Origin: Monosiga brevicollis MX1
Taxonomy: Eukaryota; Opisthokonta; Choanoflagellata; Craspedida; Salpingoecidae
Direction: 5' to 3'
Assembly: GCF_000002865.3 (NCBI RefSeq)
Contig: NW_001865044.1
Location: 985,317 to 1,049,316, forward strand
DNA: 64,000 nt
The first letter of the stretch is position 1. The number at the start of each line of letters is the position of its first letter. Positions 38,622 through 49,803 of this stretch are shown piece by piece. A model generated the notes under the pieces. It was not told where the DNA came from and made no database searches. It saw only the letters and a list, made by a program, of their open reading frames with translations. A program made the translations under genes and the position numbers.

Positions 38622-40112
38622 ATGATGCGGAGCACTCGGTGGGCAAGTCCTGGGGCCATTGCAACCTTCCTATGTGTGGGGATGGTGGCGCATGTTGTGG
38701 TGGGGGTTGCTGGGGTGAATCGCGCGCAGGCAGAGACCGGCGCCAGCGATCTCGAGGTGCGAGCCGTGAACCTGGCCGATGGGCTGATTCAGTGCCAGTA
38801 CAACACGAGCCAGGGCATCTTTCCGACGGAGGATCTGTGGCAAAGCGGCAATACCCTGGACACACTCGCGGCCCTCTCGCTCGCGCTGCGTAATCACAGC
38901 CGCGATCGTTACGGCGACATCTTTGCCAACACGTTTGCACGGACGGCGGCTGTACTGGACAAGTGCTTCGATGACCACCAATGGTGGCTCAACGCTTGGA
39001 TTCGAATTTACGAGGTCACGGGCCACCGCACCTACCTTGACCGCGCTGCCATTATTCATGACTACGTGGTGGCTCACGGTTGGGAGACTGATACGTGCGG
39101 CGGCGGGGTGCTGTGGTGCCCAGCGCCCACGAATCCTTACAAGAATGCCATCACTACCGAGCTCTTCATTACCGCTTCGGCTCGCTTGCAGCCCTATGCT
39201 GCGCTGGTGAATCGTTCCTCCACCTACTACCTCGACTGGGCACTAAATGCCTGGCGCTGGTTTGTTCAGAGCGGTATGATCGACGCGAACCACCTCGTCA
39301 ACGACGGCCTTGATGGCAACTGCCAGAACAATAATGGGACCACGTGGACGTACAACCAGGGTTGTTTTCTGGATGGTGCCGTCTACATTGATCGCTTTGC
39401 CAACTCCACCGGCGCGACAGCCGTGGCTCGCGCCGTGGCGATGGCCGCCTCTACCAACCTGGCGAGTGCCGCGGGGGCCCTGACTGAGCCGTGTGGCGCG
39501 TCCTGCGACGGTGACCAGCAGATCTTCAAGGGTGTTTTCGCTCGCCGGCTGGGTTATATGCTGGATGCTTTGCCTTTGGATGATGGCTCCGACAATGAAG
39601 CTTTTCGAGCGACCATGCAGCTCTTCTTGCAACGCAACGTCAATCTGCTCTTGGATCGGGCCTCCTGTAGCAACTCGAGCGACAACGGTTTTGCTCCCTA
39701 CGGCCTGGCGTGGGACGGCCCGTGCACAGTGGCCACTATGGCAACCAGTTCGGCAGCGCTTGACCTACTCACGGCTCTGTTGGCCAATGGCATTGAGCCC
39801 GATGCTGCTGGGCGCGTCACCTGGCCAGCCCTGGGGTTAGGCATCTGTGTCGATGCGAGTGGGGCTACGATGCCCAGTTGCAGTATTGACAACGTGACTG
39901 AGGCTGACTGTGGACAGGCTGCAGCTGCCGATCCACTGGCAGTGGCGTACGAGTATCACACGAGCTGTGCTGGCAAAACAACCTGTGTTGTGCGCACCAA
40001 GGGGACTGCCAACTCGTGCCCACATGGATGGTCGTTTAAGCAGGGCTCTGCCAGCAGCGTGTCGCGTGGTGATGGCTCTCCTCTGGCTATTTGCGCCCTT
40101 CGCCCCGCTTAG
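38622..40112 (+). CDS. Secreted GH76-type alpha-1,6-mannanase-like enzyme with Cys-rich C-terminal domain
   Basis: A single 496-residue exon. Residues 1 to about 38 are a signal peptide with a hydrophobic core (FLCVGMVAHVVVGVAGV) and an AQA-type cleavage site. Residues 40-385 match GH76: WQSGNTLDTLAAL, then DDHQWW with adjacent Asp 117-118 at the expected catalytic site, WIRIYEVTGHRTYLDRA, CGGGVLWCP, YKNAITTELFITASARL and WTYNQGCFLDGA. GH76 enzymes cleave alpha-1,6-mannan backbones of yeast and bacterial glycans. Residues about 400-496 form a Cys-rich tail (CSIDNVTEADCG, CAGKTTCVV, CPHGWSF, ICAL) that may be a SUEL-like lectin module, a weaker guess. It lacks introns among intron-rich neighbours. 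ATG 38622 or the next ATG gives the same signal peptide. It likely digests prey or cell-wall mannan outside the cell. Confidence 0.88.
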   Translation: MMRSTRWASPGAIATFLCVGMVAHVVVGVAGVNRAQAETGASDLEVRAVNLADGLIQCQYNTSQGIFPTEDLWQSGNTLDTLAALSLALRNHSRDRYGDIFANTFARTAAVLDKCFDDHQWWLNAWIRIYEVTGHRTYLDRAAIIHDYVVAHGWETDTCGGGVLWCPAPTNPYKNAITTELFITASARLQPYAALVNRSSTYYLDWALNAWRWFVQSGMIDANHLVNDGLDGNCQNNNGTTWTYNQGCFLDGAVYIDRFANSTGATAVARAVAMAASTNLASAAGALTEPCGASCDGDQQIFKGVFARRLGYMLDALPLDDGSDNEAFRATMQLFLQRNVNLLLDRASCSNSSDNGFAPYGLAWDGPCTVATMATSSAALDLLTALLANGIEPDAAGRVTWPALGLGICVDASGATMPSCSIDNVTEADCGQAAAADPLAVAYEYHTSCAGKTTCVVRTKGTANSCPHGWSFKQGSASSVSRGDGSPLAICALRPA

Positions 40113-40790
40113 ACTCGGGCGGTTGTCGGCTGGCGTGTTTGTCGCAACCTTGATGTGCCAGCCTCCCTTACCTCAGGTGACCCAGCATCGAACCCTTATT
40201 CTGCATCTCAGCTCAGGCATACACAGATCTTGATCGTTTTTAATAGTGATGACCCGTTAATTTTACGAAAGAATACTTGGACGTCTGTGCTGCGCAACAA
40301 ACAAACACTGGTCTGGGGGCTCCTGGTCTGCTGAGTCGGTCTGGTCCTTCAGCTAGAAGAGCACGCACAGCACCATAGTAGTCTCATGTGGCTACCTCGA
40401 TGCAACCCAATCAGAACTCGGCAGTGACCCGTCAACCCGACTATAGCACCGCACAGCGGGCATTAATTTGCAATTTTACCAGAATTTTCTTAGCTTTTTT
40501 TTTTTTCGCATCCTCCTTTCCCCCTTTTGCGTTTGTGGCTTCCTTAGCAACGTTTGTGACGGTGAGAATACCACATGTAATCATTTCTTGTGACCACTGA
40601 GTTTTTTTTTTCTGAGCAGGCGACGTCTGAAGCCGCCGGCAGTCGGGCACGAGCGTGTGCGCGCGAGAGAGAAGGGAGCGTGAAGGCTGGATGAATCAGA
40701 TGCTGAAGGGTGTAGGTGTAGGGGGGCGAGGCAGCTACGGGGGTAAGGTCTGCTGGGGTCAAGTAGCTGGGAGGTTGGAAACTGCTGATC
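40113..40790. other. Intergenic spacer, GH76 to TTC12
   Basis: Two short poly-T runs (about 40496-40506 and 40603-40611) and nothing else that I recognise. It presumably holds the GH76 3' end and the TTC12 promoter. Confidence 0.5.
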
Positions 40791-43700
40791 ATGGCTGGAA
40801 ACGACCTGGATGACTTTCTCAGCAAGGTGGACGAGGTCGCCGCTGCTGTGCAGGGGCTCCACACAGACCGCGAAGGTGCCAGTGCCAAGGCCGATGCACT
40901 TTTGTCTCGCTTGGGCGGTGATGCGGACGGCAAGGTGACGCAGGAGCGGACACTCATCAATCGCCAGGCCGAACAGCCCATTACACCAATCCAGGCGCCC
41001 GCCGAAACGACCAGCGCAGATGCCTTTATGCAGGGGTTCTCAGCTGATGCCGAAGCCCGAGCACAGCGCCGCGCCATCGGCGAACGGGAAGGGGCCAAGC
41101 TCAAGGACGAGGGCAACGTGGCTTACCGCCAGCAGAAATGGGCCCGTGCTGAGAATTTGTACACGCAAGGTTTGCGTGAATGGCCCGACCACCTGCCCCT
41201 CTACACAAACCGGGCCGCGGCGCGCCTCAAGCTGGCTGATTTTGCCGGCGCTCTCTCTGACTGCGAATGGGCTCTGCGGTTGCACGACCGACATGGCAAG
41301 GCGCTCTTTCGAAAGGCCCAGGCTTTGGAGGGGCTCGGTCGTTTCGCCGACGCTATCACTGCCATGGAGACTGCCGTCAAGGTCAGCCAAGGAAGCGCCC
41401 GTGCGGCAGCCCAAGCAGCGTTGACAGAATGTCGTCAACGCGCTGAGGCCGATCAGCGCACCAAGGCATCCCTCGAGCAAGAAGAGCTAGCAGGCTCTTC
41501 CGTTTCAGGACTGGTGGCCAAGTACCAGGCCTACATTGATGCTGAAGCAGAGCTCGATCGCGTGTACCTCGAACCTTTGTGGGAGCAGCGCCATCTTCCG
41601 CGCAAGACCAACCACGCCTATACAGCGGCCGTTGAGGCCCTGGGTACAGCTGTGGACGGCCTGCAAGCCTCTTTGGAGGCCCTGAGCGCCGCTAGCAACA
41701 AGATGGTGGATCCAGAATGCGCTCGTGCGGCTCTCTTGCGCCGCAACGTTCAACACATGATCAATCGTTCCACCCTCTTGGCCGTGTATGCCGAGGCAGC
41801 GAGCACTGATCACCAGGCACTCTTGGCCATCCTTCCTGAGCCAATCATCCTTTTCTGGCGCTGTGTGGCCCGTCTTGTGCAAGGCGAGGAAAATCCACTG
41901 CTCTCCTTATCACAAGCTTTTCTGGAGACCAATGGGACCCAGCAGCGCTGGGTGCTTCTGACTCGTGCCGCCCATGACGATAAGGTCGCTGAAAGTATTC
42001 TTTTGGCGCTGTGCGCCGTATTTTCCGTTCGCGATGGTCAAAGCGCTGCAAAGGTACGTGCAATGGGACTGTGTCGGCCTCGCAGCATACCGTTTGTCCT
42101 CCTCATCCCCTCCCCTGCGCGCGGGTGATGCATTGTATTGTCCTTTGCTCTTTGCATTGTCGCCTGGTGTTGACCGACATCTCCCCCGCTTTGTGGCCAG
42201 GCTTTTCAACCGGATTTGTGGACCACGCCTCTACTTGAGGCGGCGCAACGACATGGACCAGGCACAGCCAAGCTAGGTTTACAGGCGCTGCAGTTTGCGC
42301 TGGCCAGTCGCCGCGAGCTTGGGTGGGTCCAGCTGCTTCATGTCAACCTGTACACGCTGATCTGCATCGTCTTATTCCCTGCCTGGGTGTTTGTATCTTG
42401 CTAGCCGAGATGTCCTTGCTGTGACAGGCGCATTGAGCAAACTCGCCTTTTTGATACGCGACAATGACATCATACGACGCATCGCCGCCCTGGGGTGTCT
42501 GGCACAGGCCGCTGCAGACGCCGAGGCAGCGCAAGCGGTAGTTGAGCGCGGACTACAGAAGGATCTGCTCGCGCGTGCTTTGACCCTCATGTCGGCCGCC
42601 CCGGCCTCTAATGACAGCAAGTAAGAACCAGCGCCTCTGTGTTCTTGTCATCTTCTTCGCGCCGAGTCCTCGTGGGTCTACTCCTTGTCTCCAACTCAAA
42701 CATTCCTCAAGCCTAAGAAGCCGAAAGCTGATGCAAGCATTGTCCTCTTTTGCTTAGGACAACTCAAGATGGGGAGGAGCTTAGAGAGCTTTTGGGTGTT
42801 TTATTGCGGCTGGCACGTCAGCGATTGGCCTTGGCAGATTTTGGTGAAGCGAGCGTGGTCAAAGCTTGCGCTGAGTTTTTGGTCACCGCACGGGATCGTC
42901 TCGTACGTAGTGCGTCGCCCCCCTACCCGTCAGCCGCAGCAGCCAAATGCACACCCTCAAACTGCGGCCACCTTTGGTGGACAATCGACTTTGCAGGCTC
43001 GCATCAAGGTGGTTACCATCCTGCCGGCTTGTTTGGCCACCACGGACAGCGCAGCCGTATTTGTAGAACAAAAGGGTGCGCGCCGACTTTTCAAGCTGCT
43101 GACCAAGAAGGATGAGGTACGTCGTCATCTGAACGTATGGTGCTCTGGCCCGACAGCATCTTGTGCTGATGCAAACTGTTCTCCGGATGTCGTGCGTGCG
43201 CTTTCTCGACTTCTTCGTGGGCCCCATTGAAGCTTTTATCCCAGTTTACTGCGCGGGCGCTTGTGGCCTTGCTGGAAAGCGGCGTGCCACCTGCGTCGTT
43301 TTTAACAGCTGGGCATGCAAGCACGCTAGTCGAGGTGTTGGCATCGTCTCCAAGCGAGGCACTTGAGGTACGCAGTCATTGACTGTCAAGATAAGGGTTT
43401 CAGGGGCAAGGCTCATACCATGCTGTGTCATCCTTTAGCGAACTGGTAATTTGGCTCTACTTGTGGGCCGATCCGTCAAAGCGGATCCCTCTGTGGCAAG
43501 CATGTTTGAAAAGACAGACGTTATCCGCACACTACTGCGAATTGTGCAGTCCACCACCGGTCCAACCCAGGTAGGTTCGCTCCCGCTTGGACAAAGGCGT
43601 CATCACGGCTGCGCACACTCCCCAGCTGTGGCTGCGCAACTTGGCTCACCTCGACTGCCGTACGGGGGTTAGCGAAATGCGGCCATGGCTCTCAGTGTGT

Positions 43701-43881
43701 TGGCCAAAGCCAATGAGGTACGTTTCTGCAAGGTTCCTCATGCGTTGTACAATGTGACTGGTCATTCATGTATTGGTCCAATTTCTGGCGGCATCCGATC
43801 CGATGGCAGACCTTTATCGCTCGTGCTCGGGAGATTGATGCCATTGCAATCATGGGGCAGGTCCTGGGCGCTTCTGTTTGA
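40791..43881 (+). CDS. TTC12: TTC12, TPR/armadillo protein of dynein-arm assembly
   Basis: TTC12 acts in the cytoplasm to pre-assemble axonemal dynein arms. Exon 1 (40791-42053) begins MAGNDLDDFLSKVDEVAAAV, matching the family N-terminus. Its TPR block at residues about 100-205 contains KLKDEGNVAYRQQKWARAEN, LYTNRAAARLKLADFAGALS and DCEWALRLHD. Then come armadillo-like helical exons: AFQPDLWTTPLLEAA (near 42201), VLAVTGALSKLAFLIRDND (near 42415), GEELRELLGVLLRLARQRL (near 42770), RIKVVTILPACLATTDSA (near 43005), RTGNLALLVGRSVKADPSVA (near 43440), RNAAMALSVLAKANE (near 43675). A final short exon, FIARAREIDAIAIMGQVLGA, stops at 43879-43881. The last exon join (NE/TFIARAR) is the least certain. 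Length and domain order fit animal TTC12. Confidence 0.9.
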
Positions 43882-44043
43882 CATCAATTGTTGCTTCGTC
43901 TGGAAGCGCCATGTCAAAGAAAACTGCTCTCAAAAAACGGCCACAAAATCTACACCCTTATAGACAAGTCATGTTCATTTCAGATAAAAGTCAACACGGA
44001 TGCGCGTTTGCTCGTCACAACGGGGGGTGGATTTAGGCTTGCG

Positions 44044-47000
44044 TCAGAGTGCTTGGGCATGCGTCCTGGGCGCTGAAGCGGTCTCATTGTCAAGAATGAG
44101 AAAGGGTAGAGTTACGTTGAAACGCGGACACCGCTCCAAAAGCCTCGTGTCCTGTTCGTCGACAAGGGACCCGGCGGCCACCAACGTAACTCCCGACTGG
44201 GTCGGAATTCCTGCACTCTGGTCGACAGCTTGCCCGGCAAGGAGCGAGTCGGCGAGCAGAGCAAGGAGTGATTGAAATCGGGCATGCTCAGCGCCTGTCA
44301 GTTCTAAAACAGTCAGGCGGCGTGCAACTGCGTGTGGGTTTGCAAAACCTAACCGCAACTGACACAGCATAACCTCTTCTAAACGCCACAGCCAGCCATG
44401 TAGCCGCAAGCATGCGTCAGAGTCGCTAACGGCTGGTTGCAGAGCCTCTCGTAGGTCTGCATGGGCGCGCGCCTCGAGGCGACGGGCCACAGCAGCGAGT
44501 GAATCAGCTGTCGTTGAATCGAAATCCGTGTTGGTGCCGTTGCACGAGCTTTGCCAAAACTCGGGAGGCACATTTTGCTCGCCAAACTTGGTGACAGCGG
44601 CAAGTAATTCAGGGTCATCAGGTAAGCGCATCTTTTGGCGGGCAAGCAGAACGTTCAGTGAGGCCAGAAGGTACCGCATGGGTGCTCACATGTCACGTCG
44701 ACCATTCGACGATGGTACACAAACCCATTTTACAAGCAAGAAAGACCTACCTGGACACCCAAAGAAAGATCGGCGGGCACATCAAGCGGGGCGGTCGAGG
44801 CGCAGTTGGGCGCCCCGGGCGCCCAGTAGCAAGTCCCCAGCCTGCTTTCAAAACACAGGCTTAAACGAGCATGGCCAGCTCGGTGTTGACAGAGAGCCAG
44901 ACCATGCTCTGCCAGGTGGACAGCAACTTGATGAAAGTGCTGCAAAGCGTAGGCGTCGGGAATTTCGCTGACTTCGGCATCCTCCAGGTAATCAGCAAAA
45001 CCCTTGCTGCGCCGCAGATACCAGCGAATACAACCATGGTAAGCTCCGATTTGACGTCAGAATTGCGTCAGCTGGCTTTCTGCAGCAAATGGTAGCCTTT
45101 AGACGAGCTGGCGACGGAAGAGGGCCCAACCAACCGTGTCAACCAGAGGTGTAACTGCTCGGCATCGCCTCTGAGGGCTTCCAATCTGTGCGCATCGGAT
45201 GCAGCATATTTGCATGGTCAGTGTGTTGAGTGAACGGGAATTTCAAGGGCTTCACCAGGGAGGAACTAGCCGTACCGATAGCGTGGCTCACGGTATGCTC
45301 GGACAACATGCTGGAGGATGAGAGTATACGCGCTGGCATGGCGCTCCTCGACGAGATTTTCTCTTGGGACAAGGTTGTCAGCGACAATTTGGGTGAGTGG
45401 TCCCAGATCATATCGCGTACGAGCAGATTGTCGGTGGCGTCGGCAGCGTCAGCATACCGAAAAAATGCAGCGAGTGTCGTGACCAGGCCCTCGGGGTATA
45501 TGATTTGAGGCGAGTCGTCTAGGACATGTTGACTGAGGTCAAGGTTGGTCAGACATTTGGACCGACACACACCCAAAAGCACACGCACGCGCGCGCGCGC
45601 GCACGCGCGCAGATTGTTTGGCACAGAGATGACTCACCCAAGGTGAACATGGTCCAAGATTTGCAATTGCCAGCCCTGGCGACTTTGAATAGCTTGCAGA
45701 GCGGTAATGAGAAGGTGGGCATAAGAATCGTCTGTGATGGCTGTGGGCCTAGATGACGAGGGCGGCGACGGGAAAAGCGAATGCAAATTAATGAGCGTTT
45801 GGGTCGGGCTTTTCATCATGTTGATGGGGCATGCACAACCTACGAGAGGTTGTATTGCTGGCACAGGGTGCGTGCCAGTTGAGGTAGTCGTGCCGAAGCA
45901 GCGGCATCAGATCTTGTCAGGCAGAGCTACGGGGCACAAACGCGGCAGCAAGGAATGAGCGTGCCAATGGGCCTGCTGGCCAGTTTACGGTTTGAGCACG
46001 CGCTCAAGTTCAAGACAGGGAACATGCCATGGCTTTGGTATCGGCAGGAAGCGTCCGTGCCAAGAAGGCAAAGCGCTCCACCAGACGCGCAAAAATGGTT
46101 TGAAAGGCTCTAATGAGCATGCTCATTCCCAAATGAGAGCTGCATGTGTGCGGACTGCACAAGTTGTGTCGATGGGCCAGACTCAACATACGTGACGTCC
46201 GGCGTTGCCAGCAGCTCGGCAGTGTTGATGAAATAAACAATCTGGGTCGGACAGCAGATTCAGAGGTCTTCAGTAGGTGCGGGGGCAGGCCCGTGGCTAG
46301 TCACGGGCTGCTGGTACGCCGCCAGGTTTCGTACCTTATCACAAGAGGTGAGCAGATGACGGGATTGGGCGACAATGGCCTGAATTTGTGGATTACGAAT
46401 GAGGGTTGCATCCATCAGTTGGTCGAGGTGATCACCGCCAAGCTCAAGGAATTGAATGACATAGTAGATGGTGCCCTATGCGCAGCAGCAAATGGGGGCA
46501 TAATTGTCAGTCATACAAGCCCAAGGGTCGAAAGGGTGGTTATGATGCACTGGTCGCGTGTGTGTTGGGTTCTTCGTCTTCGCGCGCCGTTCTTTCGGGT
46601 GGGATGTGGCATGAACGCGGCTTACTGGTGGGCTGTCTAGGATCAGAGAGGGAGATAGATCATGCTCTTGCACAAAAAAGGCAAAGTCTTCGGCAGACAG
46701 GACCAGAGTTGCACGCCCCAAGTCCGTGTCCTACGGCCGTTGCCATGAAAAGTGTGGGCGTAACACCAATGTACGTGCGCATGGGTCAGGGGAAAAATTG
46801 ACGCACCAGGAACGGTGGTTCATCGATGGGGGCGCGGGTATCATCCTATGCATGGGCCGTGCGCAAGCGGGATTGAGGTCATATCGAATGAGAGCGCAGA
46901 ATACGCTAATGGTATTTTGGTGCATGTTAAGCGGGCGAGTGTGTGGGTGTTTGCAGGCGCATCTGACCTCCCAAAGGAAACGCGTGTTGACAAAATTGGA

Positions 47001-47551
47001 AGCTAGGATGGGTAGAAGCGACGAGAGCTCCAGAAAATGAATATCGCCGTGTTGCGTAAAAGCATGCAAAAAGGTGGATTTGCCGGCATTTTGGTCGCCG
47101 AGGATGAGAAAAGTGAAGACGCGTGAACCAGCTCCAAATCGTGCAGTGTACGGGCTGTCCAGCTCCACCACCTCCTCTGTTAGGCCACAGCCACCCGCGT
47201 CAGGTGTCAGGTCAAGTCATCATATGCAAAGAAGTCCATGCGTGGACACGGCAAACGGGGTCGGGGGGCAGAATGGTATCTGATGGCCTAAAACAGGGGT
47301 ATCGAGCTCTGCATACCATCCAGCCGATCCGCGTGGCGCCATGCGGAGCGTTGCACGTAGCCAAACTCCTTGCGTTCGAATGGATGTGCCTGGACAGGCG
47401 CCAAGCAACAACTTCAGGATGAAGAACCGACAACAGTTCCGCTTCCACTGAACAAGGGACGGATCCGAACAGCCGAATACGAGCAGAACAAGGCTTACCT
47501 TGCTCAGCAAAGCTGCCGTTTGGGCGTCAAACTTCTCCTCTGGCGCTGCCA
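44044..47551 (-). CDS. Unrecognised P-loop protein with degenerate GTPase-like domain
   Basis: I do not recognise this gene. About 12 exons run leftwards from ATG 47551 (MAAPEEKFDAQTAALLSK) to TAA/TAG-type termination at about 44044. A P-loop exon (about 47190-46975) reads FTFLILGDQNAGKSTFLHAF, a perfect G-x4-GKST Walker A. Next come DDTRAPIDEPPFL (near 46840), LGRATLVLSAEDFAFFVQEH (near 46690), YYVIQFLELGGDHLDQLMD (near 46450) and KIVYFINTAELLATPD (46330/46230). The last two sit where a small GTPase would have its DxxG and NKxD motifs, but neither is canonical. The C-terminal half is helical: LARTLCQQYNLS, LLITALQAIQSRQGWQLQIL, NLVEERHASAYTLILQHVVR, EALRGDAEQLHLWLTRLVGP, CIRWYLRRSKGFADYLEDAE and a 211-residue last exon. 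The exon 1-2 junction phase is not resolved. Estimated length is about 700 residues. Function unknown. Confidence 0.65.
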
Positions 47552-47973
47552 TTCTGGAGCCAAATGCGCATCTGTGTGTGTGTGTGTGTGTGTGTGACTG
47601 CTTTTGACGTTCAATAGTCAGCATGTCATATGATCTTGTCAGACAAATGAGAGCAGAGAGAGAGAGAGGAGAACCGCGTGCGCGAATTTTTTGATCCACA
47701 CACACACACACACACACACTCTCTCTCTCTCTCTCTCTTGCTTGTGTGTGTGTCTTTTGCCGCTTTTCTCGCTCTCTCGCGCTCTCGCGCTCTCCCTGTG
47801 TGTGCCGGTCAAGTCGTGGGGGTGTGTGTCTCTGTGCGTGCGTGCGTGTGTGTGTGCGCTTGTGGCTTGGCCTGCCCCTGGTTGCGACGGGGGTGGGCGT
47901 TGGTGGTGCAGGTTTTGGGGTGGGACCAAGACCTGGGCCCGTTTTCAGAAGCCTTTGGTTGGACACCAGCCAC
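47552..47973. promoter_or_regulatory. Divergent spacer, P-loop gene and GPATCH4
   Basis: A head-to-head interval of about 420 bp. It holds (GT)n at 47574-47597, (CA)n then (CT)n at 47697-47738 and GT-rich sequence to about 47860. Promoter role is inferred from orientation only. Confidence 0.45.
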
Positions 47974-49803
47974 ATGGACTACGCGCGCCGGATCCTGGCC
48001 AAGCAGGGCTGGGCAGAGGGTTGGTCGCTTCAGTTTTTGCTTGGCCCCTTCTCCCTGCTTTCTTCTCCCCTTCTCCCTGGCTTGGGTTACGGGGCAAGGT
48101 TATCGGCCCAGCTGTCCTCGACCCTTATCCATCTGCATGTTTTTGTTTCCTTTGCAGGCCAGGGTCTGGGACGGAGCCGCTCAGGTCGCGCTGATGCCAT
48201 CAAGGTCAAGCTCAAATTCGACAAAGCCGGGGTAAGGTTTCGTTTCGAATCAAGATGACTGGGGGCAACGTTGTCATTCGGCAACATGCTTGGCTTTGCG
48301 ATGCTGATCTTGGATCATTTTTCCTTACGCCCTCCCTGTACAGATTGGAGGCAAAAACTCGGAGGAGTTTACGTTCCCATGGTGGGACCATGCTTTCAAC
48401 CGGGCCTCGGCAAACATTGTGATTGCTGATGATTCAGATGACGAAGACGTGCGTAATGTTCAGGGGCGCTCGTTTGCCTGGAAGCTTGGTGCCCTCTTAT
48501 CTCATGATCCAAAATCCATGCTTCCTTCTTCTGGTGCAGATCAAGGTGACGAGCCAAGCCGACCTAGGCCGCGTCTCTTCCAAAGAGCCGCGCGAGCGCG
48601 AGCGCCGCCGCTTTTATGGCATGTTTGTCAAGGTACGGCATGTCTCTCTCGCGTGTCTTCTGCTGTGTTGTTGAGGCCATCAGGGTGTTCCTGTTGCGCT
48701 CAACCTCGATGCCCTTCCAGGGTCCCACCATGACGGGGAGCGACATGAACGAGGTCCCCAGCGCGGGCACCGAGAGCAGCGACAGCGATTCCGATAGCGA
48801 TGACGATGGTCCAACCATCTCCTTTGATACGACCAACTATGCCAAAAAGTATGTCCATGGCACATCCTCCGGAGCCTCCCCTGTGCACACGGCAATAAGG
48901 TTGCCATGTCCGGGTGCGTGCGGTTTTTGACGCATGGCTTTGCATGGGTATTAGAATGACAGATGAGGAACTCTTCCATGCGTGCGGAGGTCTGACTGGT
49001 CACAAGTACGCATCGCACATCCTTCAGCAACGGGTCTTATCTGGATCAGGGGTTCTGACCAAAAAGCCAGTCCACGGCGGCGCTCATTGCATATTGCCGA
49101 CATGCTATAGAGCCGCACGACATGGTCACAGTCTTTCGGGCAAGCTAAAGCGCATTCAGGAAGCAGAGTAAGAGGCATGCTCTGGGCTTTTACGGGCATG
49201 GAATTCCGCCATCTTTCTTAGGCTCTCATCGCATGTCTTGGTGCTTGCAGGCAATCCGGAGGCAAAGTAGTCAGCCTAGCCGATGCCGTAGTGTGGGCAG
49301 AGGTGCGTGTGCCGACCTACTGCTGCACCTGATCAAACCGGCACAAGGTTGCGGCTTTGCATGCTCATGCTCATGCGCTATGCTTCTGACAGCCGGAAAC
49401 GGCCCCCGCAGCACGAGCGGCACAGACCAAATCAGTTGCTTCCTCTGAGAAGCCGGCAAAGATGGAGAAGAAGGAGAAGAAGGCGAAGAAGGCAAAGAAG
49501 GACAAGACGGAGAAGAAGGAGAAGAAGGAGAAGACGGAGAAGGCGGAGAAGGCGGAGAAGACGGAGAAGGCGGAGAAGGTGGAGAAGGCGGAGAAGAAGA
49601 CAAAAAAGGAGAAGAAGGAGAAGAAGGAGAAGAAGTCTAAAAAGGCGAAGAAGGAGACAGACGCTTCCGAGAAAAAGTCCAAGAAGGATAAGAGCAAGAC
49701 AGACCGGGCCAAGCGCAGCTCAGCCGACGATGACGTTCCAGCCGAGAGCGATGGTCGCACCGCGGCCAAGCGTTCAAAACGCTCTAAAGGCGACTCGGCA
49801 TGA
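47974..49803 (+). CDS. GPATCH4: GPATCH4, nucleolar G-patch protein
   Basis: G-patch proteins activate DEAH-box helicases; GPATCH4 acts in the nucleolus and Cajal bodies on RNA modification and rRNA. About nine exons. ATG 47974 gives MDYARRILAKQGWAEG, joined to GQGLGRSRSGRADAIKVKLK (near 48163), completing the G-patch. Then FTFPWWDHAFNRASANIVI (near 48370), RRRFYGMFVKG, an acidic Ser/Asp run (about 48775-48815), MTDEELFHACGGLTGHK (near 48957), ARHGHSLSGKLKRIQEAE (near 49115). The last exon is a long KKEKKAEK-type basic tail (about 49460-49690) ending KRSKRSKGDSA with TGA at 49801. The tail DNA is a GAGAAG/GCGGAG minisatellite. Both the FxxWWxxxFN block and the TDExLxxACxGxTxHK block are GPATCH4-specific. 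Confidence 0.92.

Noticed and set aside
49371-49769. Phe/Ser-rich antisense frame opposite the GPATCH4 tail
   Set aside because: It is the complement of the Lys/Glu minisatellite.
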